In this document: piece after piece, positions 1-6,944 of the stretch | How the letters are laid out: each line of letters opens with the position of its first letter | How positions within the stretch are numbered: position 1 is the first letter of the stretch | Source of the DNA: DATLHO01 sp035539855 | Lineage (GTDB): Bacteria > Bacteroidota > Ignavibacteria > OLB7 | Assembly (NCBI GenBank): GCA_035539855.1 | Contig: DATLHO010000069.1 | Location: forward strand, 1-10,972 | Length of the DNA stretch: 10,972 bases | Direction: 5' to 3' | The notes under the pieces: generated by a model | The model's input: the letters and a program-made list of their open reading frames with translations, nothing else | Told to the model about the DNA's origin: nothing | Databases searched by the model: none | Program-made: the position numbers and the translations under genes

Positions 1-830
1 CGCAGCGTGTTTCTTGCTTCAAACCCGTCGCGCATTACGAGAACGACGTCGCAGCTGTATACACGTTCCTCGTGTCCCGGCCGGAAGAGCACACGCTGAT
101 AGTACCGGGGCTCGAAGTTCACGGTGTCGTAGTTACCGAACCAATCACCGCTGGCGATAGTCTTCAGCGGATCGCTTCGATCGAGCTCGAAGTAGGCCAC
201 ATCGGGTCCCTGCAACTCGATTCGATCGACGTAGGCCGGAACGTCGCCGGTGTTGAAGGCATAGATCTCGGCCGCGTATTCGCGCTGCGAGTTCTTCGTT
301 CCGAGCGGCGATGCGGCCGGAGCGCACTCGCCGCGCACGTTCCACTGCTCCTGCCAGTCATAGCCGGTGATCGCGACGCCGGGTCGAATGACCCGTGCGC
401 GCCAGCACGAGGCGGTCCGGCACGAGCGCGCCGAAGTGTGGAAGCGCCCCGTGTCGATGAACTCGCCGGACTCGGTCGCGGTGAACGTGACGTTTATGTC
501 GATGAACTCGCCCGCACGGAGCTGAGCAGACCGGAGCCGCTCGAGATCGCTCTGCGAGATTCGGAACGCCGGGTGGAGCCACTCGACGACCGCACCGCCG
601 GAAGGGTTGTTGAAACTGACTACGCCGCCGCCGTCGTTGCTGAGGCGCAACGTGCGTGAACCCATGTTTCCAATCCGCAGGGTTCCGAAGTCGAGGTCGC
701 CCATCTGGAGGCAGGGATCATCGGTCGCGGCGTGGTCGCGGGGTTCGTCCGCGTGCGCGCCGAGCGATGAGAGGAGCAGAAACAGCGCGAAGAAACTGAG
801 GTGGATGCAGCGAGGATGCAAAGCGCTCAT
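1..830 (-). CDS. Gene 6: secreted Ig-like domain protein, partial (C-terminus outside window)
   Basis: The reading frame is open from ATG at 830-828 to the left edge, giving 276 codons with no stop in the window. Residues 1-27 form a signal peptide (hydrophobic run FFALFLLLSSLG, likely cleavage after GAHA). The mature protein begins directly with the Ig3 module (about residues 36-148), recognised by DPCLQMGDLDFGTL and the loop NNPSGGAVVEW. This module is present in all six genes of the array. From about residue 153 a further beta-rich domain follows, starting GYDW and containing RVLFRPGHEERVYSCDV. It aligns with the second domain of gene 5 (GYDF, RVIFAPDGERVYG), so these two share an architecture. 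C40 and C137 match the conserved Ig3 cysteine pair. Upstream lie a good Shine-Dalgarno site and a strong hairpin. Function is inferred only as a secreted surface or adhesion protein. A T9SS tail is expected to the left of the window but is not seen. Confidence 0.9.
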   Translation of the reverse strand, partial: MSALHPRCIHLSFFALFLLLSSLGAHADEPRDHAATDDPCLQMGDLDFGTLRIGNMGSRTLRLSNDGGGVVSFNNPSGGAVVEWLHPAFRISQSDLERLRSAQLRAGEFIDINVTFTATESGEFIDTGRFHTSARSCRTASCWRARVIRPGVAITGYDWQEQWNVRGECAPAASPLGTKNSQREYAAEIYAFNTGDVPAYVDRIELQGPDVAYFELDRSDPLKTIASGDWFGNYDTVNFEPRYYQRVLFRPGHEERVYSCDVVLVMRDGFEARNTL

Positions 831-838
831 CGGGGATG

Positions 839-843
839 CTCCT
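839..843 (-). promoter_or_regulatory. Shine-Dalgarno site of gene 6
   Basis: On the minus strand AGGAG lies 8 bases before the ATG at 830-828. It is the only clear Shine-Dalgarno site before any start in this array and it supports the chosen start of gene 6. It begins 2 bases after the foot of the hairpin at 846-880. Confidence 0.6.
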
Positions 844-845
844 GA

Positions 846-880
846 CGGCCGGACCGCTGTTGTCGAGCGCGGTCCGGCCG
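846..880 (-). terminator. 12-bp perfect hairpin between genes 5 and 6 (terminator-like, no U-tract)
   Basis: The arms CGGCCGGACCGC (846-857) and GCGGTCCGGCCG (869-880) are exact reverse complements separated by an 11-base loop. The hairpin lies in the 90-base gap between the gene 5 stop and the gene 6 start. No T-run follows it on the minus strand, so it is not a standard intrinsic terminator. It could cause pausing, stabilise the 3' end of the upstream message, or control access to the adjacent ribosome binding site. Confidence 0.5.
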
Positions 881-920
881 CCGGTTTACTGGGTGAACAC
901 GGTACCGTTCGACGGCCCGC

Positions 921-2345
921 TCAACGGACGATGAGCAGGCGCGACGTCGTGCGGCGTCCGCCTGCGGTGAGACGACAGGTGTAATGGCCGCTCGCGAGCG
1001 CCGCGGCATCGAGCGCGACGGCGTGCGAGCCGGCATCGAAGGTCTCCCCGTCGACGAGCGTCACGCGACCGCCGAGCGCGTCGAGAAGCTCGAGGCGCAC
1101 GACCGCGGTGCGATCCAGGCTGAAGCGGACCGTGGCCCGGTCGCTGGTTATGCTCGGCGTGACGAGCAGCGCACCGGTGTGCGCCTCGGCCGTCTCCGCC
1201 GCGCCGACGCCGGAGAGCACGGCGGTGATCGTCGTCGTCGAGTCGTCACAGCGCGAGAAGTCGCCGGTGACGACGAGCGTGGTCGTGTGCATGCCCTCGG
1301 AGGCGCGCCGCACGTCGATCTCGAACGTATGGGACTGTCCGGGCGCGAGCGTCACCGGCAGAGCATCCGTGCCGCCGACGATCGAGAACGCGGCGTCGCC
1401 GACGAGCGTCGCGCCGGTGATCGTCGTCGGCATCGTGCCGTCGGCACTGATGGAGACCGTGCGGCGCGCCGGCAACGAGGCCGCGGCAACCACGCCGAAG
1501 GAGACCGAGTCCTCGACGCCGATGTGGCTCTCGATGCCGATGCCGGTAATCGTCGCGCGCACGGTGGAGCCATCGGTGAACCCGATGACCATCGTCGCGC
1601 CGTAGACGCGCTCGCCGTCGGGAGCGAAGATCACGCGCTGGGCGTGCCGCGGAGTGTCGTTCGCGGTGGCCTCGCGTATGATGTCGCCGCGAAGGATCCG
1701 TGGCGCGCCGTCGCTCGTGTCGAGTCGGATCGCGCCGCCGACGCCGTCGCCGTCGAGCCCGATGCTGGCGACGGTGAGCGAGCCGGAACCCAGGTTGACC
1801 AGCCAGACCTCCGAGACGTAGCTGGCGACCGGGTTCTTCGTGCACGAGCTTGCCGCTGACGATGACTGACGCGCCCCGAAATCGTAGCCGCCGAGCTGCG
1901 GGCTCGGCTCTGTCACGACTGCGCGGAGTACCGCGGTGTCACGCGTCGAGCGCGTGCTGGCCCACACGCGGATCGTCGCGCTGTGCGGTCCGGGCGTCGA
2001 TCCGACGAACGAGATCGTCAGCCGGAAGCACTCCCCGGCGCCGAGACTTGCCGTCGCGAGCTTCTCGAGATCCTTCGTCGACGCGGTGAAGCCGTCGCCG
2101 AGGCCGGTCACGACGCTCCCGCCGGGATTCGAGAACGTCAGACGGCCGTCGCCGGCGTTGCAGATCGAGATCGTCGACTGGCGCACGAGCCCGCGGCCGA
2201 CCTCACCGAGGTCGACGTCCGCGAGCGCGATGAGCGGCTCGGCGATGGCCCGTGCGGCCGGAGCCGCAATGGCGAGCAGGATGCAGAGAACGGTGGCGAT
2301 CGACGCCGGTCGGCGTCGCCGCGAGCGCTGAGAAGCGTTGGGCAT
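921..2345 (-). CDS. Gene 5: secreted protein with three Ig-like domains and divergent T9SS-type sorting tail
   Basis: 474 residues from ATG at 2345. The signal peptide has a basic n-region (SRRRR) and the core SIATVLCILLAIAAPAARA, with cleavage after A33 or A35. Ig3-type domain at about 36-146 (VDLGEVG, CNAGDG, WASTRSTRD). A second domain (about 150-270) begins GGYDF and matches gene 6. A third choice-of-anchor-D-type domain (about 272-382) starts VEDSVSFGVV. The tail (about 390-474) reads TVRFSLDRTAVVRLELLDALG and ends ALASGHYTCRLTAGG...LLIVR, which fits a T9SS type A sorting domain but lacks the usual PNP motif. No IgGFc-like region, Ig1 or Ig2 is present. Both conserved Ig3 cysteines are missing (L38 and T134), while a different pair, C62 and C106, is shared with gene 4. 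An in-frame ATG at 2369 is an alternative start. The frame also stays open upstream to 2504, but that would overlap gene 4 and place the signal peptide internally. Confidence 0.88.
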   Translation of the reverse strand: MPNASQRSRRRRPASIATVLCILLAIAAPAARAIAEPLIALADVDLGEVGRGLVRQSTISICNAGDGRLTFSNPGGSVVTGLGDGFTASTKDLEKLATASLGAGECFRLTISFVGSTPGPHSATIRVWASTRSTRDTAVLRAVVTEPSPQLGGYDFGARQSSSAASSCTKNPVASYVSEVWLVNLGSGSLTVASIGLDGDGVGGAIRLDTSDGAPRILRGDIIREATANDTPRHAQRVIFAPDGERVYGATMVIGFTDGSTVRATITGIGIESHIGVEDSVSFGVVAAASLPARRTVSISADGTMPTTITGATLVGDAAFSIVGGTDALPVTLAPGQSHTFEIDVRRASEGMHTTTLVVTGDFSRCDDSTTTITAVLSGVGAAETAEAHTGALLVTPSITSDRATVRFSLDRTAVVRLELLDALGGRVTLVDGETFDAGSHAVALDAAALASGHYTCRLTAGGRRTTSRLLIVR

Positions 2346-2389
2346 GGAGGAGATGTCAGACCTGAACATGACGGGATAGAAAGCCGCGC

Positions 2390-2408
2390 CGGGACCGGTC
2401 GGGTCCCG
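2390..2408 (-). terminator. Hairpin just after gene 4 (weak terminator candidate)
   Basis: CGGGACC (2390-2396) and GGTCCCG (2402-2408) are exact inverted arms around a 5-base loop. They begin five bases after the gene 4 stop codon in the 68-base gap before gene 5. Downstream on the minus strand comes GCGCGGCTTTCTATCC, only a short and interrupted pyrimidine run, so termination would be partial at best. Confidence 0.35.
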
Positions 2409-2413
2409 TCGGC

Positions 2414-5182
2414 TCAACGCAGCACGAGCGGTCGTAGCAGCCGACGACCGTCGATCGCGAGCGAGCAATAATATACTCCCGCCGCAAGCGCAGAAGCATC
2501 CCACTCCATGCGCTGCGCTCCGGGCTCCAGGGCACGCTCGATCGGCGGAGCAGCCGCGCGGCCCGCCGCGTCGAAGACCTCAAGACGCACGATCATCGCG
2601 CGTGGGGCCTCGAGCGCGATCGAGACGCGCCGACCGTCGACGACGATCTCGGGCTCCGATGCCGCCAATACTTCGTCGGTGCCCGATGTCGGGAGCACGA
2701 CGGCCGTCCAGCGCGAGCTGTCGCGGCAGGCTCCCGCGCTCGGCTCCAGGCGCGCGACGGTCTCGTAGCGCGCCGGGCGGTCGGCGCGGAAGTGCACCTC
2801 GACGTCGACGCATTCGCCGGGTCCGAGCACGCTCGAGCGCAGAAGGTCGAGGTAGACCGCGTTGACGCTGAACGCCGTCTCGTCCCACGCGATGGTCGAA
2901 TCCCCGGCGACCGCGAGAAGGCCGAGACGGCCGCGACCGCTGTTGCAGACGCGCAGCGTCCGGGTGACGAACGTGCCGGGATCGAGCGATCCGAAATCGA
3001 GATCGCCCAGCTCGAGGCACGGCTCGACCACCGAGACCGAAAGCGGCAGACGCAGCTCGCTGCACTCGAGCGCGACGATCACTGTGTCGCGGCGCGCACC
3101 GACGCGCCCGCTCGGGCGCGCGACGACATCGACGGTGAGCGTCGCTGCCGGATCGAGCCACCGAGGCTCGAACGGTTCGGCCAGCGCGAAGGCGCTGCCG
3201 GAGACGAACCGGATCGAGCGCACGTGAATCGGAACCTGCGAGCGATTGCGCACGACGAGAGGCTGTGCGAGCGAATCGCCCGCCATCGCCTCGCCGAACG
3301 CGATAACCGCCTGCGGCTCCAGCGAGGCGATCTCGGCCGCACGGTCGAACGGAACGCGGAGCACGCGGCCCGCGCGATCCTCGACCAGCAGCGTCGCGTG
3401 CGCGTCGAGGCGCGCGTCGATCGTCTCGATGCGCAGCGTCGTCGGCGTGATCACCGGACCGTCGAGCAGCGCGCCGGGTGTCATCCGCACGTTCGACGCG
3501 GACTCCAGCCGGATGCTCCTGATCGTCTCGACGGTGCCGAGCGCCGTGGAGATCGTGACGCTGGTCGAGCCGCAGTCGCTCAAGGTGTCGAGCCGCAGCG
3601 AGTCGCGCATCGAGAGCGCGCGCCGCGCCGGCGCGAGCGCCAGTCCGTAGGACAGCCCGAGGTACTCGCGATACGCTCCCTTGATCGTCTTCTCGCTGCC
3701 GCCGAGCAGTCCGTACATCGTCGCGGTGAAGCGCGCGCCGTTCCTGCCCTCGATCCGGTGCTGCGTGCCGACCGAGACCTCGGCGGTTCCCCAGGCGAGA
3801 TCGGAGTTGGGGATGGTTCCCATCACAATGCGCAGGCGTTGTCCATCGACGTAGATGTCGTTCATCGCGATCGTGTCGGTCACGACGTTGATGTAGTGCC
3901 GCATGCCGACCGGAACGTTCGGCGCGAAGAACGGCGCGAAGCTCGTCCATTGCTCGCGCGGCACCATCTCGGTCATGAAGCCGGCCCACGTGTCGTAGCC
4001 GCCGCCGAGCGCGGCGCGGATGACGCCCGCCGGCGAGCTCATCGCCTGCACCGGCATGTCGGTCACCAGCGAACGGCCGATCTGTAGTCCGTCGAGCCGG
4101 ATGTGCTGCACGGCCGCCTGTGCGACGTTGATCTGCCTCGGCGCCTCGACCCGCGCGCTGAGCTCGCCGCGCGCCCGCCCCTGCGACGTGCCGTAGACGC
4201 GGACGACTTCGCCGGGCCGCTTCGTCGCGAGCTGTTCGTCCTTGGTGCCGGCAACGCGCAGGTCGTCGACGACCGGCGTGAAGGCCATCGCGCGCCCGTG
4301 CGCATCGGCCGGGGCGAGCCATTCGATCGCCATCCCCTTGACCGAATTCTTCGTCAGTCCCGACCGCTCGTCGATGATCGCCGTGCGCGTGTTCCCGCTG
4401 ATGACGCCGATCGGCCGGTTGGAGACGATGTAGCTGCCGCCGAGATCGGCCTGGTAGACCTCGGAGCGCGGCATCGTGTCGACGAAGCTTCGGAGCTGGA
4501 ACGCCTCGTTCGCGTCGAGCGTGATCACCGGTGGCGGCGAGACGATCGGCCCGTTCGGGAAGACCGTCACCTGCGTGTCGTCGTAAGCCGCGACGATGAC
4601 GATCTCCGACGGAGCCGCCTGCGCGCGCGTGCGAAGCACCTTGTTGACGTAGTAGATGCTGGCGACGATGTCACCCGGGAACGCCGCCGCATAGTATTCG
4701 CTGCCCCACGCCTCGACCGGCAACGGCGTCCAGGACTCGCATCCCCAGATCGTCTGCAAGTGGCACGAGACGATCACGGGGTGCTCGGTCTGGAGCCTGA
4801 ACGCGTTCTTGCGCTGGACCGACGGCGATGGCGACAGCGGCCCGAAGGGATCGCGGAACTCCGGACGCATGAGGTCGACCATGGTGATCACGCCGGAGTC
4901 GAGCGACGCGCTCCAGCGCACCAGCCCGTTGCCGCCGGTGATCGTCACCCGGTTCGGCACCGCGGAATAGATCATGACGATCGCCGCCTCGTTCAGGCGC
5001 GTGTCGGGATAGACGTCGTCGCGCTCGTTGCCGACGGTATCGGGGAACGCCAGGACGAAAAGACGGCCGCTCGAGAACGGGTCGGGTGCGGTGCCCTGCG
5101 CACGAACCGGCGCCAGCGGGGCCACGATCAGCAGCGCGAGCAGGAGTAACCAACGCCGGGGGAGCGCAGCAGGGCGTTTCAT
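2414..5182 (-). CDS. Gene 4: secreted IgGFc-binding-like protein with three Ig-like domains and divergent T9SS-type tail
   Basis: 922 residues, start ATG at 5182-5180, the only start that puts a signal peptide at the N-terminus (LLLLALLIVAPLAPVRA, cleavage after A28). Residues about 40-515 resemble the IgGFc-binding N-terminal region: VEAWGSEYYAAAFPGD (156-171), IVAAYDDTQVTVFPNG (196-211), then LGGSYIVSNRPIGVISGNTR (247-266). GTQHRIEGRNGARF at 472-485 closes the region. Ig1 spans about 518-615, Ig2 about 618-718 and Ig3 about 721-830 (PCLELGDLDFGSL; CRDSSRW). The tail (about 838-922) fits a T9SS sorting domain by VRLEVFDAAGR and AGVYYCSL, but PNP is absent. It is paralogous along its length to gene 2 and shares the second Ig3 cysteine pair (C746, C791) and the YxC tail with gene 5. 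The protein is probably a surface-displayed binding or structural protein; its ligand is unknown. It heads the left transcription unit behind a 418-base leader gap. Confidence 0.93.
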   Translation of the reverse strand: MKRPAALPRRWLLLLALLIVAPLAPVRAQGTAPDPFSSGRLFVLAFPDTVGNERDDVYPDTRLNEAAIVMIYSAVPNRVTITGGNGLVRWSASLDSGVITMVDLMRPEFRDPFGPLSPSPSVQRKNAFRLQTEHPVIVSCHLQTIWGCESWTPLPVEAWGSEYYAAAFPGDIVASIYYVNKVLRTRAQAAPSEIVIVAAYDDTQVTVFPNGPIVSPPPVITLDANEAFQLRSFVDTMPRSEVYQADLGGSYIVSNRPIGVISGNTRTAIIDERSGLTKNSVKGMAIEWLAPADAHGRAMAFTPVVDDLRVAGTKDEQLATKRPGEVVRVYGTSQGRARGELSARVEAPRQINVAQAAVQHIRLDGLQIGRSLVTDMPVQAMSSPAGVIRAALGGGYDTWAGFMTEMVPREQWTSFAPFFAPNVPVGMRHYINVVTDTIAMNDIYVDGQRLRIVMGTIPNSDLAWGTAEVSVGTQHRIEGRNGARFTATMYGLLGGSEKTIKGAYREYLGLSYGLALAPARRALSMRDSLRLDTLSDCGSTSVTISTALGTVETIRSIRLESASNVRMTPGALLDGPVITPTTLRIETIDARLDAHATLLVEDRAGRVLRVPFDRAAEIASLEPQAVIAFGEAMAGDSLAQPLVVRNRSQVPIHVRSIRFVSGSAFALAEPFEPRWLDPAATLTVDVVARPSGRVGARRDTVIVALECSELRLPLSVSVVEPCLELGDLDFGSLDPGTFVTRTLRVCNSGRGRLGLLAVAGDSTIAWDETAFSVNAVYLDLLRSSVLGPGECVDVEVHFRADRPARYETVARLEPSAGACRDSSRWTAVVLPTSGTDEVLAASEPEIVVDGRRVSIALEAPRAMIVRLEVFDAAGRAAAPPIERALEPGAQRMEWDASALAAGVYYCSLAIDGRRLLRPLVLR

Positions 5183-5189
5183 GCGGGAT
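5180..5189 (-). repeat. Start-codon copy of a 10-base repeat, also at 5372-5381
   Basis: CATGCGGGAT on the plus strand (ATCCCGCATG on the transcript) covers the gene 4 start codon and recurs exactly at 5372-5381. The second copy includes most of the left arm of the leader hairpin. The reverse complement of its core, GCGGGAT, lies at 5289-5295 on the transcript strand, so that segment could pair with either copy. Confidence 0.5.
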
Positions 5190-5284
5190 CGATGAGGTTG
5201 GAGAGATTCCCTCGGAAAGTAGCGAATCGCTCCGTCCGCGGTGTGCCTTCACGAGCGGCGATGGGTCGGCCGCTCCCTGAAACA

Positions 5285-5394
5285 CGAAATCCCGCCGACT
5301 GATGCACCGCAGGCACAGACACGTGCACGCCCTGTCTCCTTGGCGTGCAGTGCCCGCACTCGTGGGATGAGCATGCGGGATTTCGCGGGATTCG
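5285..5394 (-). promoter_or_regulatory. Multi-helix leader structure upstream of gene 4 (candidate cis-regulatory RNA)
   Basis: Three nested inverted repeats stack in about 100 bases. The outer arms, CGAAATCCCGC (5285-5295) and GCGGGATTTCG (5375-5385), form an exact 11-bp helix. The middle arms at 5309-5316 and 5350-5357 form 8 bp including one G-U on the minus-strand RNA. The inner arms, TGCACGCC (5324-5331) and GGCGTGCA (5342-5349), form an exact 8-bp helix with a 10-base loop. A second, near-identical copy of the right outer arm follows in tandem at 5385-5394, allowing alternative pairing. The element ends about 100 bases before the gene 4 start. No known riboswitch class was recognised, and a protein-binding site in DNA is equally possible. 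Confidence 0.45.
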
Positions 5395-5515
5395 CCACAC
5401 CGACAAGCGGCATGGCGGCGCTGTCGCCTGAGCAGTCATGAAGACGCTGTCGCTCTCCACGGTGCTCGAATGCGGCAGAGGAAACGGCGGGCAGAACGCC
5501 GAGTCCCGGGGTCAA

Positions 5516-5578
5516 AGGTGTGTAGAAAAGACCCGTCCGGTCCGGCTGACTCCCCAGACCCGGCCGAGTTACACCCCT
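5516..5578 (-). terminator. Imperfect stem-loop after gene 3 (weak terminator candidate)
   Basis: The arms AGGTGTGTA (5516-5524) and TACACCCCT (5570-5578) pair at 8 of 9 positions. Inside lies a second GC stem with one bulge (5538-5545 against 5560-5566). On the minus-strand transcript the inner stem is followed seven bases later by CTTTTCT. The position, 22 bases past the gene 3 stop, suits an end-of-operon terminator, but the stem is imperfect and the U-run short. Confidence 0.3.
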
Positions 5579-5600
5579 GTATCCCATCCCACGAATTTTT

Positions 5601-6926
5601 TCATCGCCGCACGAACGACCGGCTCCGACGCACATCCCCCGCGTCGAGACGAATGTGATAGACTCCCGGCGCGAGATCCGCCGCATCGAGCACGACGGTG
5701 TGCGCTCCCTCACTGCGCTCGGCATCGAGCAGCGTCGCGACGCGGGCGCCGCGCTCGTCGAAGATCTCGATCGTCGCGCGGCCGGGCCGATCGAGCGTGA
5801 ACCGGATCGTGGTCGCGCCATCGGTCGGGTTTGGATGGACCGCCTCGAGGGCATCCGTCGCGATGAGGTCATTTGGAGCGCCGGAGATCGGAGCGACGAA
5901 CGCGGCCCAGATCGAGGTATCCCGACAGGCTCTGGTCGAGGCCCAGAGCCTCGCAGTGTCGGCGTAATGTCCCGGCTCGGTCGCGTTGAACCTCACAACG
6001 ACATCGAGGTATTCGCCTCTGCCGAGCCTCGCGGCCGCAAGCGCCTCCAGGTAGCTCGACGCGATCGAGAACGCGCTCGAGCGCCACTCGATGACGCTGC
6101 CCCCGAACGGATTCGCGAACGTTATCGTGTCACCGCCCTCGTTGCTGATGCGCAGCTGCATCGTCCGTGAAGTGCCCTGTGGCATCGTGCTGAACGACAG
6201 GTCGCCGATCATCACACACGGATCGCCGGTCGCCACTCTCAAGGGAACGCGCCGGCGACTACAGGCGAAATCGACCTCCATCGTGTCGACGGAGAATGGA
6301 CCAGAGGGTGGTGCGGACGCCTCGACGAGCAGTGTCATCGAGCCCTGCGCCGGAATGGTCAGCGGAAGCAACGGAGGATCGATGATGCGAAAGACCGGAG
6401 TTGCGAGCCCGATCCGCCGCACGACCTCCGCGCGCGACGTCGGATTCGTGAGAGTGACTTCGAGCGTATCCCGCGAGTCGGATCCAACGGGTCCGAACGC
6501 CAGGCTCGCCGGAGCCGCATCGAGCTTCGACGCTATGAACACGAACGGGACCCGCGTCGTCTCCCCAGCCTCGTCCTTGATCACGACGGACGCGGACGCA
6601 TCCAACTGCGAGTTGATGGACGCGACGCGCACCGTCACCTGTGTTGCGCCCGACGGCGGGAACGGGTCGATGGTCGTGATCTTGGCATTGACGTTGTCCT
6701 CGAGACGCACCGAGCGAAGATGGACCGGACTCCCGCTCCACATCTGGATCGTCAGCCACAGGCCGGCGCAGTTTTCGACGGACAGGACGCGAAGCGAGTC
6801 GATCGCTGCGGCGAGCCGCGCGGGTGGGCTCGCAAACGAGCTCTGGCCTCCGGCAACGAAAAGACCGGCCGCGGCCAGCGTCAGAGCGAGGGTGCGTGCA
6901 TGCGACACGCGGAGGACAATGGACAT
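5601..6926 (-). CDS. Gene 3: secreted three-Ig-domain protein with T9SS type A sorting tail, no IgGFc region
   Basis: 441 residues from ATG at 6926-6924, 18 bases after the gene 2 stop, so it is probably co-transcribed with gene 2. The signal peptide has the core LALTLAAAGLFVAGG and likely cleavage after SSFA (A32). The mature protein starts at the point matching the Ig1 border of genes 2 and 4: PARLAAAIDSLRVLSVENC parallels the junction around residues 518-537 of gene 4. Ig1 about 44-132, Ig2 about 135-233 (SLAFGPVG), Ig3 about 236-345 (DPCVMIGDLSFSTM, NPFGGSVIEW, WASTRACRDTSIW). The tail at about 357-441 has the canonical HPNPTDG (364-370), IEIFDERG and LAPGVYHIRLDAG, typical of T9SS type A sorting. 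C53 and C222, and C237 and C334, match cysteines in the other full-domain paralogs. It is best read as a gene 2-like paralog lacking the IgGFc-like half, with its own signal peptide. Function beyond secretion is unknown. Confidence 0.92.
   Translation of the reverse strand: MSIVLRVSHARTLALTLAAAGLFVAGGQSSFASPPARLAAAIDSLRVLSVENCAGLWLTIQMWSGSPVHLRSVRLEDNVNAKITTIDPFPPSGATQVTVRVASINSQLDASASVVIKDEAGETTRVPFVFIASKLDAAPASLAFGPVGSDSRDTLEVTLTNPTSRAEVVRRIGLATPVFRIIDPPLLPLTIPAQGSMTLLVEASAPPSGPFSVDTMEVDFACSRRRVPLRVATGDPCVMIGDLSFSTMPQGTSRTMQLRISNEGGDTITFANPFGGSVIEWRSSAFSIASSYLEALAAARLGRGEYLDVVVRFNATEPGHYADTARLWASTRACRDTSIWAAFVAPISGAPNDLIATDALEAVHPNPTDGATTIRFTLDRPGRATIEIFDERGARVATLLDAERSEGAHTVVLDAADLAPGVYHIRLDAGDVRRSRSFVRR
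5815..5839. repeat. 25-base direct repeat, copy A (gene 3 sorting tail)
   Basis: An exact 25-base match to 7159-7183. It encodes the HPNPTDGAT part of the sorting tail of gene 3, and shorter exact matches of 16-18 bases flank it. Gene 1 has a near copy around 10130-10155. Confidence 0.7.
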
Positions 6927-6944
6927 CGGATCACCGTGATAATG

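Larger units (their letters stand above)
5183..5600 (-). other. 418-base non-coding gap between genes 3 and 4
   Basis: This is the only long gap in the array and the likely border between two transcription units. It contains two potential RNA structures, listed separately (5285-5394 and 5516-5578). I did not find a convincing FCB-type promoter (TAnnTTTG with an upstream TTG); TACTTTC on the minus strand near 5213-5219 is only a loose match. Short open frames run through it on both strands but none has a recognisable domain or signal peptide. Confidence 0.6.

Noticed and set aside
72..659. 195-codon plus-strand frame at the left end
   Set aside because: It lies opposite gene 6, whose minus-strand frame has a signal peptide and the shared Ig3 domain. 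The plus frame shows neither.
899..908. 10-base palindrome ACGGTACCGT between genes 5 and 6
   Set aside because: Single, short, and no second copy or promoter nearby to suggest a binding site.
2580..4322. 580-codon minus-strand frame inside gene 4
   Set aside because: Same strand, shifted frame, extreme arginine content. Gene 4 explains the region by homology to gene 2.
2792..5149. Long plus-strand open frames (2792-4087 and 4103-5149) opposite gene 4
   Set aside because: They are rich in Arg, Asp and Ala with no domain or signal peptide, and mirror the codon bias of gene 4. Long antisense frames are expected at this GC content.
5179..5460. 93-codon minus-strand frame ending in an ATGA overlap with the gene 4 start
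   Set aside because: The overlap is suggestive of translational coupling, but the frame begins with GTG, has no recognisable domain or signal peptide, and runs through the inverted repeats of the leader. More likely chance.
6930..6940. Small palindrome ATCACCGTGAT in the gap between genes 2 and 3
   Set aside because: Five-base arms around one base are too small for a terminator, and a single copy gives no support for an operator.
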